Below, piece after piece: positions 1 to 11,813 of a stretch of 64,000 nt of DNA (position 1 is the stretch's first letter; the number at the start of each line of letters is the position of its first letter). Below the pieces are notes generated by a model that searched no databases, had not been told where the DNA came from, and saw only the letters and a program-made list of their open reading frames with translations. This stretch comes from Flammula alnicola (lineage: Eukaryota; Basidiomycota; Agaricomycetes; Agaricales; Strophariaceae), in the NCBI GenBank assembly GCA_015499995.1, contig JADNRV010000016.1, positions 372,001-436,000 of the forward strand. Direction: 5' to 3'. A program made the translations under genes and the position numbers.

Positions 1-1858
1 GGAACAGGATTCCGATTGGAGGATGCAATGACTTCAAGTGAGGCAAATTCACGAGATCATGATGACCCACTGCGGCGTGACTGCGCTATAAGGCAATATT
101 GTGACAACTGAGTTAGGAACACCGGTGCAATTACTCTTCTTCAAGTTCTTGAGTTGCGAAGAGCGCGAGCAGAGATCTGGTCGGTGTGGTGAGACGCGAA
201 GAATTTTCTTCGATCACTCACGCAGACTACGTTTTCGGATCACAGTTGTACCGCCCGCTCTCTTAAACTGACATCTAGTAAGTACTGGTTGTGTCGGAGA
301 CCTGGGGACAAGTCTGATAATGAACTTGGGAAGATTGCTGGATTGATAAACGGCGTTCGCGCCAGACCGGAAGGAAGGAATCTGAGATCAAGTGTTTGAT
401 GATTGTCCGTGGGCATGATACGAGTAGCGAGGAAGAACACTGGTGACATCCAGCGAATGAAAGAGTCACGTATTGGTGCCCCGAAGCGTCTCGGCCTCAG
501 CTTGGATCATATGGGGGTTGGTGGGGTTCAAATCATCGGACATTGGGGATGAATCCAGCCCGTGAGCGGAGAGAATGCGGCATAATTGTCATATATGCGG
601 TTTTGAAATATTTCAATCCAACTTGCGAGCTCGGACCGCCAGTAACTTTAAGAGCAAGACAATCCAGATAATTTCTATGAAAAGGGGCGTACTTGTGGAA
701 TTTTTGCACGGCGGAGGGTCTCACTGACCCCTGGGCTATAGGATGGCTGGAATGGAACATGATGGCAAGCAGCTCTTGAAGCAGCAGAACTGTGTTTGGC
801 ATCTGTGCCATTACAAAATAATCCAAATACTTACATAAGCTTGACCAATTACGTGTTGCGTGCCTTGACAGAAACAGAAATCAAACAGATCAAGCGCTCA
901 ACCAACGCTCAACATTCAACGATCAACTGGCATATTCGAACATGATCGCCGTGGTTCTTCTGGACATTGACTCAACCTGGCAGCGCTTCCAGTACCTCCT
1001 GACACCATGGCCAAATCTTGGTCAGTAGCAGTCGGTATTCATTTTTTTTCGTGGCTAGGAAAGTGTCTGACTCAGGCCCCGGATATGATACTCCTCAGTT
1101 GTCCTCTTGGTCTGCCAACAGTTGTTTCAGCTTTCTCTTATCTTTATTAAAACTTGAGATAAGAGAATGGCGCCGGCAAGAGTTGGCGCGTTCGCGCTCA
1201 ACCGTCGTGAAACGAACACCTCAGGTTGACTCCACGAAGGCGCTGTGACTCGGAGCCCTTAAAGTTATTCTCACTAAACATGACCGATATGCAGATCAAT
1301 CCCGGAAAGTTCAGCGTCACAGCCACGATACTTAGATGGCCTTGCAAAACGTTTTGGCTGTGTAAACCCTTGGTTTAAGCTGAAGATGAAGCCCCCACTG
1401 TGGCGCATCCTTGGGCTTTAATTGAATGCCGACGCAGGATAATGAATAATCATTGACTGCAGCACAAAATAAATCCGAGATGCCCCATCCTATCTTTCTC
1501 CCTGCTCTTTCTACAGCCTATGTCTCCCGTGACGACTTCGGAGACGAGCCTCCTTCTCTGTGTCTATGGTTGCACGGCCTCCCACTCTTTTCTAGCGCCC
1601 TTCTTGGCTACCCCCTCCGATCAGTCAACGGATCAATGTGAAATTCTGACACCGGACAACGGTCGACCCGCGGATGGCAATTGCGGTCATGTTTCATTCT
1701 TGCGATAACTACACGAATATCGCATAGGGTGGAGGCTGGTATATCTTCTCTTGTATTTAAGCGCGGCATGTCATTGTCAACTAACCACTACCTTTCAATT
1801 TCCAAGTCTTTTAAACCTTCAGCAACTCACCTATTTCGAGTGTCGAATATCTTCAATA
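1..1858. other. Left flank without recognisable gene
   Basis: Short open frames occur on both strands, the longest about 97 codons at 533-826 (-). None resembles a family I know and none is joined by convincing splice sites. The last 100 bases are the promoter and leader of the DUF6593 gene. I see no tRNA, repeat or transposon signature here. Confidence 0.5.
1754..1760 (+). promoter_or_regulatory. TATA-like box of the DUF6593 gene
   Basis: TATTTAA lies 99 bases before the ATG at 1859 and is followed by a pyrimidine/CAA-rich leader, as in well-expressed basidiomycete genes. It is called from motif and spacing only. Confidence 0.45.
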
Positions 1859-2598
1859 ATGCATACAAACAACCCTTTCGCTCAAGGTGGCTGGTACAAC
1901 CCTGAAAACCCGAACTCGATAAACACTCCTTCCTGGAGCACGCCGCCTATCCGACAACCATCCGTCTTCGGAGCTCTTCCATCTCTGGACGCGCCTTTTG
2001 CAGAAATGGGACCTATAACATTTCGTCTTGCGCCCTCCTATCCCGACATCCTCAATTGTTCTCTTTTCACGCCACGAGGAGAACCCTATCTCGAAATTGT
2101 TACCGACCATCATTCTTCTAGAGTCTGCACTTACTTCCGCAAACGCGACGGTACTCTGTTAGCGTTCATTGAATGGGAACAGCAGGCGACAATCACTATT
2201 TCTGGTATCATCAGTAAAGAACCTGTCAATCAGTGGCTTGCCCTTTCGCCGGACAAAATGTACGTTGCATATTCTCGGTCTCAAGTCCCGTCGATGTCCT
2301 GATTCGTTGTTTCTCACTAGGAGAAGGATGATGTTTGTGAAGAATCGTCCATTTACTTGGGTACCGCAAGCCAATCAAATAACCGTATGAGCAATAATAT
2401 GTTCCTCCTTCGTAAATGCGACTTACTCATCAACCACAGCTTTTTGCAGTTGGATCCGTGATTCAACATCCTATTGGGACAATCTCTCGGCAAACGAACT
2501 GCGTCACTTTGCAGCTAACGTCTGAGGCAATGCAAGCCGGTTTACTGGAGTCATCTATCGTCGCCACCGTGCTCTTGCAATCAGGGAGGCTCGGTTAG
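1859..2598 (+). CDS. DUF6593 domain protein
   Basis: Three exons (1859-2259, 2321-2384, 2440-2598) give 207 aa with GT-AG introns and consistent phases. The first about 45 residues are Pro/Asn/Ser-rich, ending in a VFGALPS motif. The rest is one domain: FRLAPSYPDILNC near residue 60, then LAFIEW, a KRRMMFV strand and, at the C-terminus, the LLESSIVATVLLQSGR motif. This pattern is typical of the DUF6593 family, which is expanded in Agaricomycetes and has no known biochemical role; a compact beta-rich fold is usually assumed. There is no signal peptide or membrane segment, so it is probably cytosolic. It converges on the paladin gene, with 215 bases between stop codons. Confidence 0.85.
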
Positions 2599-2813
2599 TC
2601 TCAGTGTCATCAAAGTGACATCCTAAAATTATTTTATTTATTACATGCCTTTGCAATATTTATTAATCCACACCTACATCTACAAGTCATCCAATATATC
2701 TTATATGTGTATTAAAATGCTACAAGTAACACCCCGCTGGTTCTGTGTGAAGGGTGTAATTTAAGTCAAGATGTAACTACATGTATTTCTAGGCGGTAAG
2801 GTTGTACAAGGTA

Positions 2814-5800
2814 TCAGTCTAACGATGTTCTCCCGAGCAGCTTCATAATTTCTCTACGTTCATGCAACCACTCTGGGAAAGTGGTTTCGGGGCCCTCTCG
2901 GACTCCCGCATTTCGATTAGATAGTTGGCAAAGACAATCATTGTACCGTACCGATACCTAATTCATTCTGAGTGCTGATACTCGGGAAAAACCGAACGAC
3001 TCACAAATAGTTGACGGTGATGCTGCGCAGCTTTCGCTCCTTGATAGTTCCCTTCTCACATGCTTCTACCTTGAGTTTGTAGCTAGCCAAAATATCGGAT
3101 CAGGGAAGCGACACAGCATAAGTCAAACAACGAACTCGTATATTGCCTTCCTCAAGTTTTGGACGTCTTGCATCAAATCAATGGCTCGATCTGTCAATCG
3201 TTTCGCAATTTTTCCGTGCGAAAGAACACCAACGAGCTGTAGGATTGTTTTATACTCGCCTATACAACGATGTGAAAGGCCATGAATAAGAATAAAGAAG
3301 AAGAAATCAGAAGCCTACCTGCGAGATAAACCTCTTCTTCTGACGGGCCATCCATGGCATCATACATCTCCAAACTAAGTTCATCTTCCACGACAACTTC
3401 GTTCATATGTCTGTTCCAGTCCATGGTAGAAGCAATAAGGCAGGCTGTGATCATTCCTGTTGTTGTTCTTCCCCTACCCATCTGGCAATTGAAGATAAAG
3501 TCGCCAGCTTCCGGCATACCTGAGCGCACTCGGGCGAGCAACTGAGCCAGGGCATCTGGAAGTGGTGCTTGTTCGTCGGTCTAAGAAACACTCCACGAGT
3601 TAGAAGTCCCCGAGGCATATGACAAGAAATTGTGACGTACAATTGCAATACGGCCGTAATCAATCTGATATAAACATGATTAGACTCTGTGTAAAATTTC
3701 ACAGGGGAAAAAAAGCACACGATAGCCTTGCTTGATAACAGGTTGAAGACGTCTCTAGGCGTCATGATTTCATCCTCGGCCACAACCTCCCATATGGGGA
3801 TGATTGAAAATACACCTGGCCGTTCCTCCACTTCGTCATGAAGTAAGATTCGCCCGTTTCCTTTGCGGAGTTCACGCAGAATATCTTTCTTGAAGCTGTG
3901 CTCCATGTTTTCGACCATTGCTGTAGTCACTCCGGTTGCTCTGTGATTCGCTTTATAAATACGATGCAAGACAAAAAAGGAAGGTTGCTTACTCGACGTT
4001 TTCAAGGGGCCGATTCACTAGCCTCAAGACATGCGGCCGTCCTGCAACGTAAACGACAGGTTCCTGCCCGAATATAAGTCACTTATGAGACCCATAACGC
4101 GGATTAGGACTTACCTCTCGCAAGGATGTCCAGTAGACCGTATTGGATCCCCCAGGACCGGCATCAACTCGCTCAAGCGCTCGCTTTAATCTATATTGTC
4201 CATTAGGCAGGTAGGAGGTAATTAGTAGTGATCCTACCCTTCGACAGTCGGCATTCCACTGTTGACATATAAGCAATGAGAAGATGTTGTCGAAAGGATG
4301 TGCTTTTGCTACTTACCTTCCGCACACCCTCTTCCCAGTTTCTTCAATGACAAATTCAGTTCCGTCTGACGGAGATGCAGAACCCGAGTTTGTAGGTCGC
4401 AGTGTCATTGGAACCCGACGGAAATTAGGCGAGCCTTCAATACGTCTGAAAAGGCGCGGATGAGAGTTATACTGACCACAGGATTAGATACTGGCACTTA
4501 CTCGGGAAGGGTCATCTTTTGCAGGTTGGAGAAGAAATCAGACTTGATGATAGTGGATGCTGATAAAATACTGCCAGATCGGTTGACAACAACTTGGGTA
4601 ACTTCGTCTGGATCGGCCACTCCAGACTTGTCGGCACGTTTGAGAGGTTTCAAAGCGTTTATTCCTTCGCCCAGCAGTTCCTTCTCAAAGGTCTTGATGA
4701 CTGCAAATTTATCGATTAAGCCTAATGTGATAATAAAGGGATAAGACAAACCAGGGCGGTTTTTGACAAACGTCTCAACACTTTCAAATGACTGCATTGT
4801 GTCCGGTTCTATGGACTGCAGATACGATTGAAACACTATCAACTCAAAGTAACGTCGAAGGTTTTGCAAGCCTAACAATTGAAAATTAAACCAATAACGT
4901 CTACAACATCAATTTTAACGACGTACCTTTAGCTGTGTGTAAGCGCGTCTGCTTCTCATCTGTAGCCTCTTCGGCGCGGACACGGGAATCTTCGATAGCA
5001 TCGCGGAGATTGTATACCGCGGAACATCGATCAACGGCATCATCAACAGCGCTCTTAACATCCGGACCTTTACGTATGACTCTCAAAAGATCTAAAGGAA
5101 GTAAAGAAGGTGAAACGTAAATTTAACAGAAATACCATGGAACTCACTGTTTATAACCTGATATGAGTGACGATTGGGCGCCCTTACAGGCTCCGCGAGC
5201 GTCATTGACATCGACAGCGATCGTTTTCCGACCAGAGGCGAGGCTGGAGTAGTTAGGCGATGCATTTGCAACCATTGCCGAATGAGAAGTAGAATAATCT
5301 GTAGAAATACGCGTTTCAGAATGGAAGTATCGCAAGAATGTGAATACGTACAGATGCTAAGGTGCTTCTACCACGACCGAGTTGACAATTAACAACTATT
5401 GGTGTGTCTGGGGCCGTCCTGAGTACAACTTCTATCAACTCCTTGAGGTCGGCATAATCTGGTGGTTTCTCTGCGGTAATCGGAATTCGGTTGTACTGAA
5501 GCGAGACATTATTGGCGTCTCGTCGAGAAGCCATGATATCTTTCAGCACAACAACATCTTCGGGCTTGACTTCTTCCCAGATGGGAACTACAGTCCCATC
5601 GCCGGTTTCAGTGTGCAGTAAAAGGCTGTGCAGATGCGGTCAGCAATGTGACGATATTGAAGAGAATTTTTTGTCTCACCGTCCTCCGAAAGAATTCAGT
5701 TCCGCGATAACATCGTCTCTGAGCCTCTCTTCCAAGACTTCTAAGCGCGACGCTGAGATACCACCATAATCTGTCCAATACGAATAGAATTAGCACTGAT

Positions 5801-8800
5801 TATGATCGATCCATGATCGCTCGAATACCTTTCATGTTCCTGAGAGAATAGTTTTCTCTCCTCAAACAATATGGCGCCCCATTAATGTATACAATGGGCT
5901 CCTCTCGCAAAGTGATCCAGACAATCTTCGACGTCGTCGGATGTGCCTCTTGATTCGACATACCACCTCGTCGATGGCTGCTACCGTAGGTTGACCAAGC
6001 GCATATATGTCCGTATCAGGGATTTGGCGGAAATTAATAGCACCCCGAACACCGTGGTCAACGTGGTGGGACTCGCGTAGCCACTGATCAGACTTTAAAG
6101 AGTGCTAAGCAGAACATTTAACAAGTATCTTGGTGAGAGAGAAAAAACACGGATAACACACCTTTCTCGTAAGATAATGCCGCTTCGGTTCTATGGGAGA
6201 GAAAAAAACGAGTTCGTATATGCGCTGATTTAATGGCTTGAAATCTCACCTTGACGACGTGGTCGGAATATTCGTCTCCCAGAATCTGCCCGCCAGCAAT
6301 AGCGACATCGTTCTTCTTTCCAGGAAGCAAGGAGCGAGTGGTAGAACTTGATTTCGATAACGACGATAGATCGTTCACAGGAGCGAATACGTTCAACCGC
6401 GACCCATATTGCTTGCGCAGGAATTTGATTTGCCTTCAAACAAAAAAAGGTATCTGAGTTTTGGATACATATAGCAGATCGTAGCGAATACTTACGTCCA
6501 GATCTCTGTCCTAGCCATAAGCCAATCGAGAAACTATGGCTGAAAGTTTCATCCGAGTCCTCAACAAAGCTTGCAAAAGCTATCATGAAGAAGCTGTCAA
6601 AGGATGCAAGGAATTTTTTAAACAAATCGAAGGCATAAAATTTGAAAGGAAGACGCACTATTTCTCTAAAGATTTCATAGCTTTATTCAAAAAATTCTCT
6701 CCTTCAGCTTCGTCCATGGTAGTAAGGGAATACTTCAAGCGGTATATCAGGATATCTTCACGTAGATTAGTGACTTGGTCGGCTAAGCAACACCATAAAA
6801 AAGTCAGAACACTTCATGAGATGTATGAAAAACAGCTGATAGGACGCACTAGCATCAATGACCCGATCTACGATTTCTTCGCCTGCAGACCGTGATCTAA
6901 ACATCCCAACAACTAAGGATAACGCTATAGTTACCCATGTGAGCCTTGCGTAGGTTTTCTAGAAGGGTAGGCTGCGTCATAAGCAATTCAATCGCTGATT
7001 GGGTATTATTATTCTGAAGGCCTGGAGATCTTTGACTGAGAAGGGATCTATAAGATGAAAAGAAAGGATCGCTTACATTGCTGCAAGAGGTACGTGAGGC
7101 GAAGCAACGATTGACTGAGTTCTTGCTGAGCGTTTGCTTGTTCGAGCGATTGCAGAATACGACTTTCGGTTTGCTTAATTAATGAAGGTCAGAAACCTAC
7201 ATGATGACTAGAGTACAAGTCAAACTCACTGGCACCATGCTTGTGGGCTATCAAAGTGATCAGCGTTATCTTCACGCATTGAATAGGAAGACACTTACAG
7301 TACTGGTTCCTGGACTGGAGGAGAGAGGCATAACTCCGTTTACGCCCTTGAGAGCATAAGGATCCGGTCCGCCCCTATTAAGGATCTGCTTGCGCCGCAC
7401 TAGAGAAGCAGCAACCATAGCGAAGGTAGTTCGGACAGCACCCATACCACATGAGAACACGAGGGCTGTTTTGGTAGGATCAGTCTCTCGGATCACGCGT
7501 AGATATGCATCTAGATAATTGTCCTAGAAGACAGATCAATGAAAGGGCAAGTATCGTTCAAAGATTAGTATATACTTCAATTGGTCGGTCTGGCGAGATA
7601 GGGATGCTAAATGATAATGATATGAGACATGGACCTCCATGCGCAGGAGCTAATCATGCTTACCGGTAATACTTCACGTACGAAAGAACACCAATGAGGA
7701 GTCAATCAAAAGCGAGTCGCATGAATTAGAAGCGCACATCGACGTTCCATCCCTCGCTCTTCATGAAACTCCATAGCTCTCGAGATGTTTTCACATTTCC
7801 GGTATCGACTGCGGTCCAAGTAGGTAAGATCGCTCCTTCGCCACTATCGGCGGCTGCATTGCATAATATTAAATCCATGGGAAAGATCGTAACCTTAACG
7901 TAACGCCTCACCAACTTCATTGTGTGTGAGAACGACGCCCCCATATCTGGTCCACAAACATATTTCATTGTATGGCTTTTCGACGATTATCTTTCAAAAC
8001 GCACCTTATAGCTTCTTGTAATATGTCATTCTTTAATCTATTTTCGATTGCTTCGAGATTTTCGGCACGATCAGAAATTGCTAGTGTACGTCGAGGTTCA
8101 GATGCATCTCGCAGCACAAATGGGCGACCAGAAATATACACTGAACGAAGCAAAAGTAAAAAGAACATCAATCCATGTCGGTTGCGTTATACCAAAGAAG
8201 GAAGAAATAGGAAATATTCGGATTGATGGTAAGATGTTAGACTGAAGATGTGAGCAACACGCGTCTGGAAGCACCTGGATTCTGCGCGGGTGGTTCCCGA
8301 ATCCCAGAATAAGAAATGAGACGCACCTATGGGCTCTTCACGAGTAGAGAACCAAACGACATGAGAGGGGTTGCTAGTATGGGGCCGACTGCGCAGGATA
8401 GAAAGGATAGCCCTTAGGCCTTGAGTGCGAGGTTGAGCAGCACCAAACACGTTGAGATCTCCATGCCTCGGAGCTCTGAAGTTAGGCGCGCCATGTACGT
8501 TGAGGTCGAGATCGAGAGCGCGACCTAGGCCGTCGTATGTAGTTAGCCTACGTAGGGAAATACGAAGTTGAAAATCAAAGACCTGATGGATAATGATCTG
8601 TCTTCAGGATGAAGCCTCTCGATAACACGCTTCCGGATCTGGTTTTGACCACAGAGGGCTCGGAGCGCTCGAGAAGGTCGATGAGATCCAAGGACGTAGC
8701 CCCCGTCGGATCTTTCAACAAATTCGAGTCGCTGGCAGATGGCGTGATCTTGTTCTGACGTGGTGGTGGTATCGACGCAGGCCGACTGCTAGATAGCAGT

Positions 8801-8886
8801 GAACCACGTATAGCATTCGGGGGAACTGAAGCAGAGCGACCTTGCTCTGTCGCCGGCTTCCCAAGGAGTCCTTGTCCTTGAGGCAT
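2814..8886 (-). CDS. Paladin-type inositol-phosphate phosphatase, three PTP-like phytase domains
   Basis: A large, intron-rich gene with three repeats of the paladin/PTP-like phytase module. Each repeat starts with a VVKTRSG or VVVNRSG strand, continues with an REEP(I/V)VY(I/V)xGRP-like segment and ends in a CX5R P-loop: CGMGAVR (about 7.45 kb), CQLGRGR (about 5.4 kb) and CQMGRGR (about 3.5 kb). The C-terminus ends in KLLGRTSLD and a TGA at 2816-2814. Paladins are cytosolic phosphatases; phosphoinositide or inositol-phosphate substrates are proposed for the family. The first P-loop lacks the Gly-Arg pair of the others and may be inactive. ATG 8886 is the first Met followed by a family-like N-terminus (MPQGQGLL); an in-frame ATG also lies at 9006. 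A 1-nt deletion seems to break the second module near 5949. The gene is divergent from the glycosyltransferase-like gene. Confidence 0.82.
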
Positions 8887-9022
8887 GAATAAAAGATGTA
8901 ATTCTCTGTACACTCTTGTGTGCTTTGGGAGTGTTCTTGAGCGTCCAGAGTCAAGGGCACGTTGAAACGCGGTTCCCGCCTGCAGGTGGTGGCATGAGGC
9001 GGACATTAAGATAGGAACTATT

Positions 9023-9034
9023 TTAGGGTTAGGG
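9023..9034 (+). promoter_or_regulatory. Two telomere-type repeats (telo box) in a divergent promoter
   Basis: TTAGGGTTAGGG sits in the 302-base region between the paladin start (8886, -) and the glycosyltransferase-like start (9189, +). Two copies of the fungal telomere unit inside a promoter form a telo box, which Tbf1/Teb1-type Myb proteins bind in other fungi. Its function here is inferred. I see no other clear box in this spacer. Confidence 0.45.
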
Positions 9035-9188
9035 TCTGGCTTGACGTCAATCTGCGATCTTGTGTTGTGTTACCAGTCATTACTATGCCTTATTACCCTC
9101 GGAATCGCCCTTTACTTCTGTTTCTTATCGTCCTATTTTTTTGCTTCGTAGCGTTCCCCGTCCTGTTCCTGGTCATTGATCTTGGAGA

Positions 9189-11409
9189 ATGGCCAGCAGT
9201 CCGCTCTGCCTGGCCTACTACTGCTCCGGCCACGGTGAGCTTTGATATGTCTCACAGTCTTGTCAGTGTCAGCTGAGCCCGACATCCAGGTTACGGACAC
9301 GCAACGCGAGTATCGGCATTTGCCCGCCACCTCTTGAGCTCGGAGGGAGCGGACAGACCCCTCATTTACATCGTCTCTTCTGCCCCAGAGCATGTCTTCG
9401 CCGATAGCATAGCTTGCGGTGCCAGGTATCGTTATGCCGAAATTGACCCGGTCATTGTTCAACCTTTAGCGTTAGTCTCCTTTTCTGGCATGTGGTCTTC
9501 TTCTCAATAATCACCTAACAGATATCGAGTCGATCGCCGGAAGAGCGTGGAGGTGTTAAAGAAGTTCTTGAGCAAAAAAGACGAACTTCTCGAGCGAGAG
9601 CGTCAATGGCTTCTTCAGGTGCAAGCTAACAGTGTCTTGAGCGATGCAGCCTTCCTTGGATGGTGAGAATCAAATATCTCGCCTATTATCCCTGCTAACT
9701 TTCAAAAGTTTGGCGGCGCGGGCAGCTGGATTGCCCTCCGTTTTAATCACCAATTTTTCATTCGACGCGGTATACTCGTACCTTTCAACCGCCTTGCTGG
9801 ATGTTGCTCCGCAGACACACCATTTCCTGGACCACGACGGTGCTACTTCAAATATCTTCGATATGGTTCCGGATGTCCCAATTCCCCATGCCGAGCTTGC
9901 TCCATTGGTAGAACACATCTACACAGGATATCGCTGTGCAGACCTCCTTGTTCTTCTGCCTGGTCATATCCCCATACCCTCTTTCTTCGTTCATCCCCCA
10001 CTTCCATCTTTCGAATGGATTGACGTCAATACAAGACGGATGAGACCTGAGATCATGGAAGTCCTACTCATGTCCTATGATAAACACGCGCTCCTTCCGA
10101 GCATACCGTTCTCTTCGCCTACCCGCCCGCGCAAAATCGCCACTCGTTCCGTTTTGCGAGCGCCTTTGCTTGTGCGACCGCCCGACTCGAAGTTATCCGT
10201 ATACACTCCGGAAGGCAGGGCGCGACTGCTCTCTTCTATTGGCATACCACCCGATTTGCATGACCCAGCGAAGACAAGGATTTTGATCGTATCGTTTGGT
10301 GGACAGGTCTTTCGACGACCAAAATCCAGTCGTTCGTCAAGCAGATCCCATAGTCGAAGTGCCAGTCACGAGGATATTCCCGGAGCTATGATAAAACGCC
10401 ATTCCAACCTTCACCATTTTAATGATACCCTGTCGTCAAAGAATGCACATGGATTAGACACGGACCTTGCTAGATCCCAGCAGTTGTTCCAAGAGAGTAT
10501 ACCCACTGCTGCCCATTTTGAACTACATATCCCGTCTCCTATCGTCACATCTCCGATATCTCCAAGCGATCATGAACCTCTTCCTCTTCCTAGATCTCGG
10601 TTGGCTACCCCATGTCATATCTGGATACCCGGAGCCCCTCCAGCCTCAAAGCCACCTCCTATTCCGTCGATACAATCCTCGACGTTGATTGTGCCCACCA
10701 TCAATACTATTCCTCCAACTCCAATGGAAGCCTTCGAGTTCGACGAGATCGAAGAAGATGGTCCTCGATTGCTTCCTGACTCCTCATGGATAGCCGTTGT
10801 GTGTGGCGTTTCGAAGGAACAGTGGAATAACCAAAGTCACGATAAGGACTCCGAATTGCCAGAGGGGTTCTACGTCGCTCCGAGGGATGTATATATGCCA
10901 GACCTTACGGCGGCTGGAGACGTCCTGTTGGGGAAGTTGGTACGTCATCATCTCATTAGGGTGTTTCTTGGCATTTGGACATTATCGGCTAACTTTGAGC
11001 CTCCAATAGGGATATGGAACGGTATCAGAGTGCGTCGATGCATGCACTCCGTTCGTTTACGGTTAGTAGTGCATTGTCTCTATTGCAATCCAGCTGATCA
11101 TGATACGGGGTTTGTTCCATTGCAGTCTCACGACCTCTCTTTATTGAGGAGCATGGACTGCGCTTGCTGCTCGATCAGGAGGGCGTAGGCGTAGAGCTTT
11201 CGCGGCAATCATATGAAGCCGGTGACTGGGCATCGGCCGTCAAAGAAGCTTTGACCCAGGGCGAGAAGGCGAAAGACAGGAAGAGACGAGATATGGCCAA
11301 CGGCATTGATATAGATAAGAGGGAGAAGGAGGGAAAGAAATGGCTGGTACAGTCACAGATTGGGTTAGAGAGTGGTGGAAGGAATAAAGGACAATTTTTC
11401 ACTGGATGA
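9189..11409 (+). CDS. UDP-glycosyltransferase-like (GT-B) protein
   Basis: Six exons (9189-9234, 9290-9470, 9522-9662, 9709-10939, 11010-11061, 11126-11409) sum to 644 aa with matching phases. The N-terminus has the GT-B nucleotide-sugar signature AYYCSGHGYGHATRV, then an ADP/UDP-like Rossmann half with LSDAAFLGCLAARAAGLPSV. After a variable Ser/Pro-rich insert (about residues 240-380) comes the second half: YVAPRDVYMPDL, GKLGYGTVSECVDACTPFVY and RPLFIEEHGL, matching the family's sugar-nucleotide pocket. The N-terminal part is like the non-kinase half of plant L-arabinokinase, also related to MurG-like transferases. The acceptor is unknown. There is no signal peptide. The intron removes an apparent stop directly after the first 15 codons, so the start depends on that splice. 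Confidence 0.8.
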
Positions 11410-11813
11410 TACGAGCCTCGACGGCCAAGCTTTACTTTTTATAGATGAGTTGCAGCATTCACGGACAATTAGTAGCGTGTTACTACGTATTAGATATTCC
11501 CAGCGAGCTCTTCGGGACTTGGGTATTTTAGCCAACCTAAGTAAAAAGTTCCGATCCTTTGTAATAACTCTTTCGATAAAGTGTCTCTGAGTTACATAGC
11601 GAACCAATTCCCTCGCCCACTCTCCAACTAAGCGCCTGCCAAGTGTCGGCCAGCGTGCGCGAGAGAGAGAACCGCAGAGGACTTTTCTTGGCAGTCTTTG
11701 GCACGTGGTCCGGCAAATGGCACGCCCTCCTTCAAAACGCTGGGAGTCTGAATCTGTGCAACCAAGTTCACCCATCTCTGTATGACTCCCACTTCCACTC
11801 TTGATTCTAAACC

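Noticed and set aside
6536..6895. A 119-codon plus-strand frame in the paladin gene.
   Set aside because: The minus strand there encodes paladin sequence (NLREDILIYRLKYSLTTMDEAE, WLMARTEIW) with good introns.
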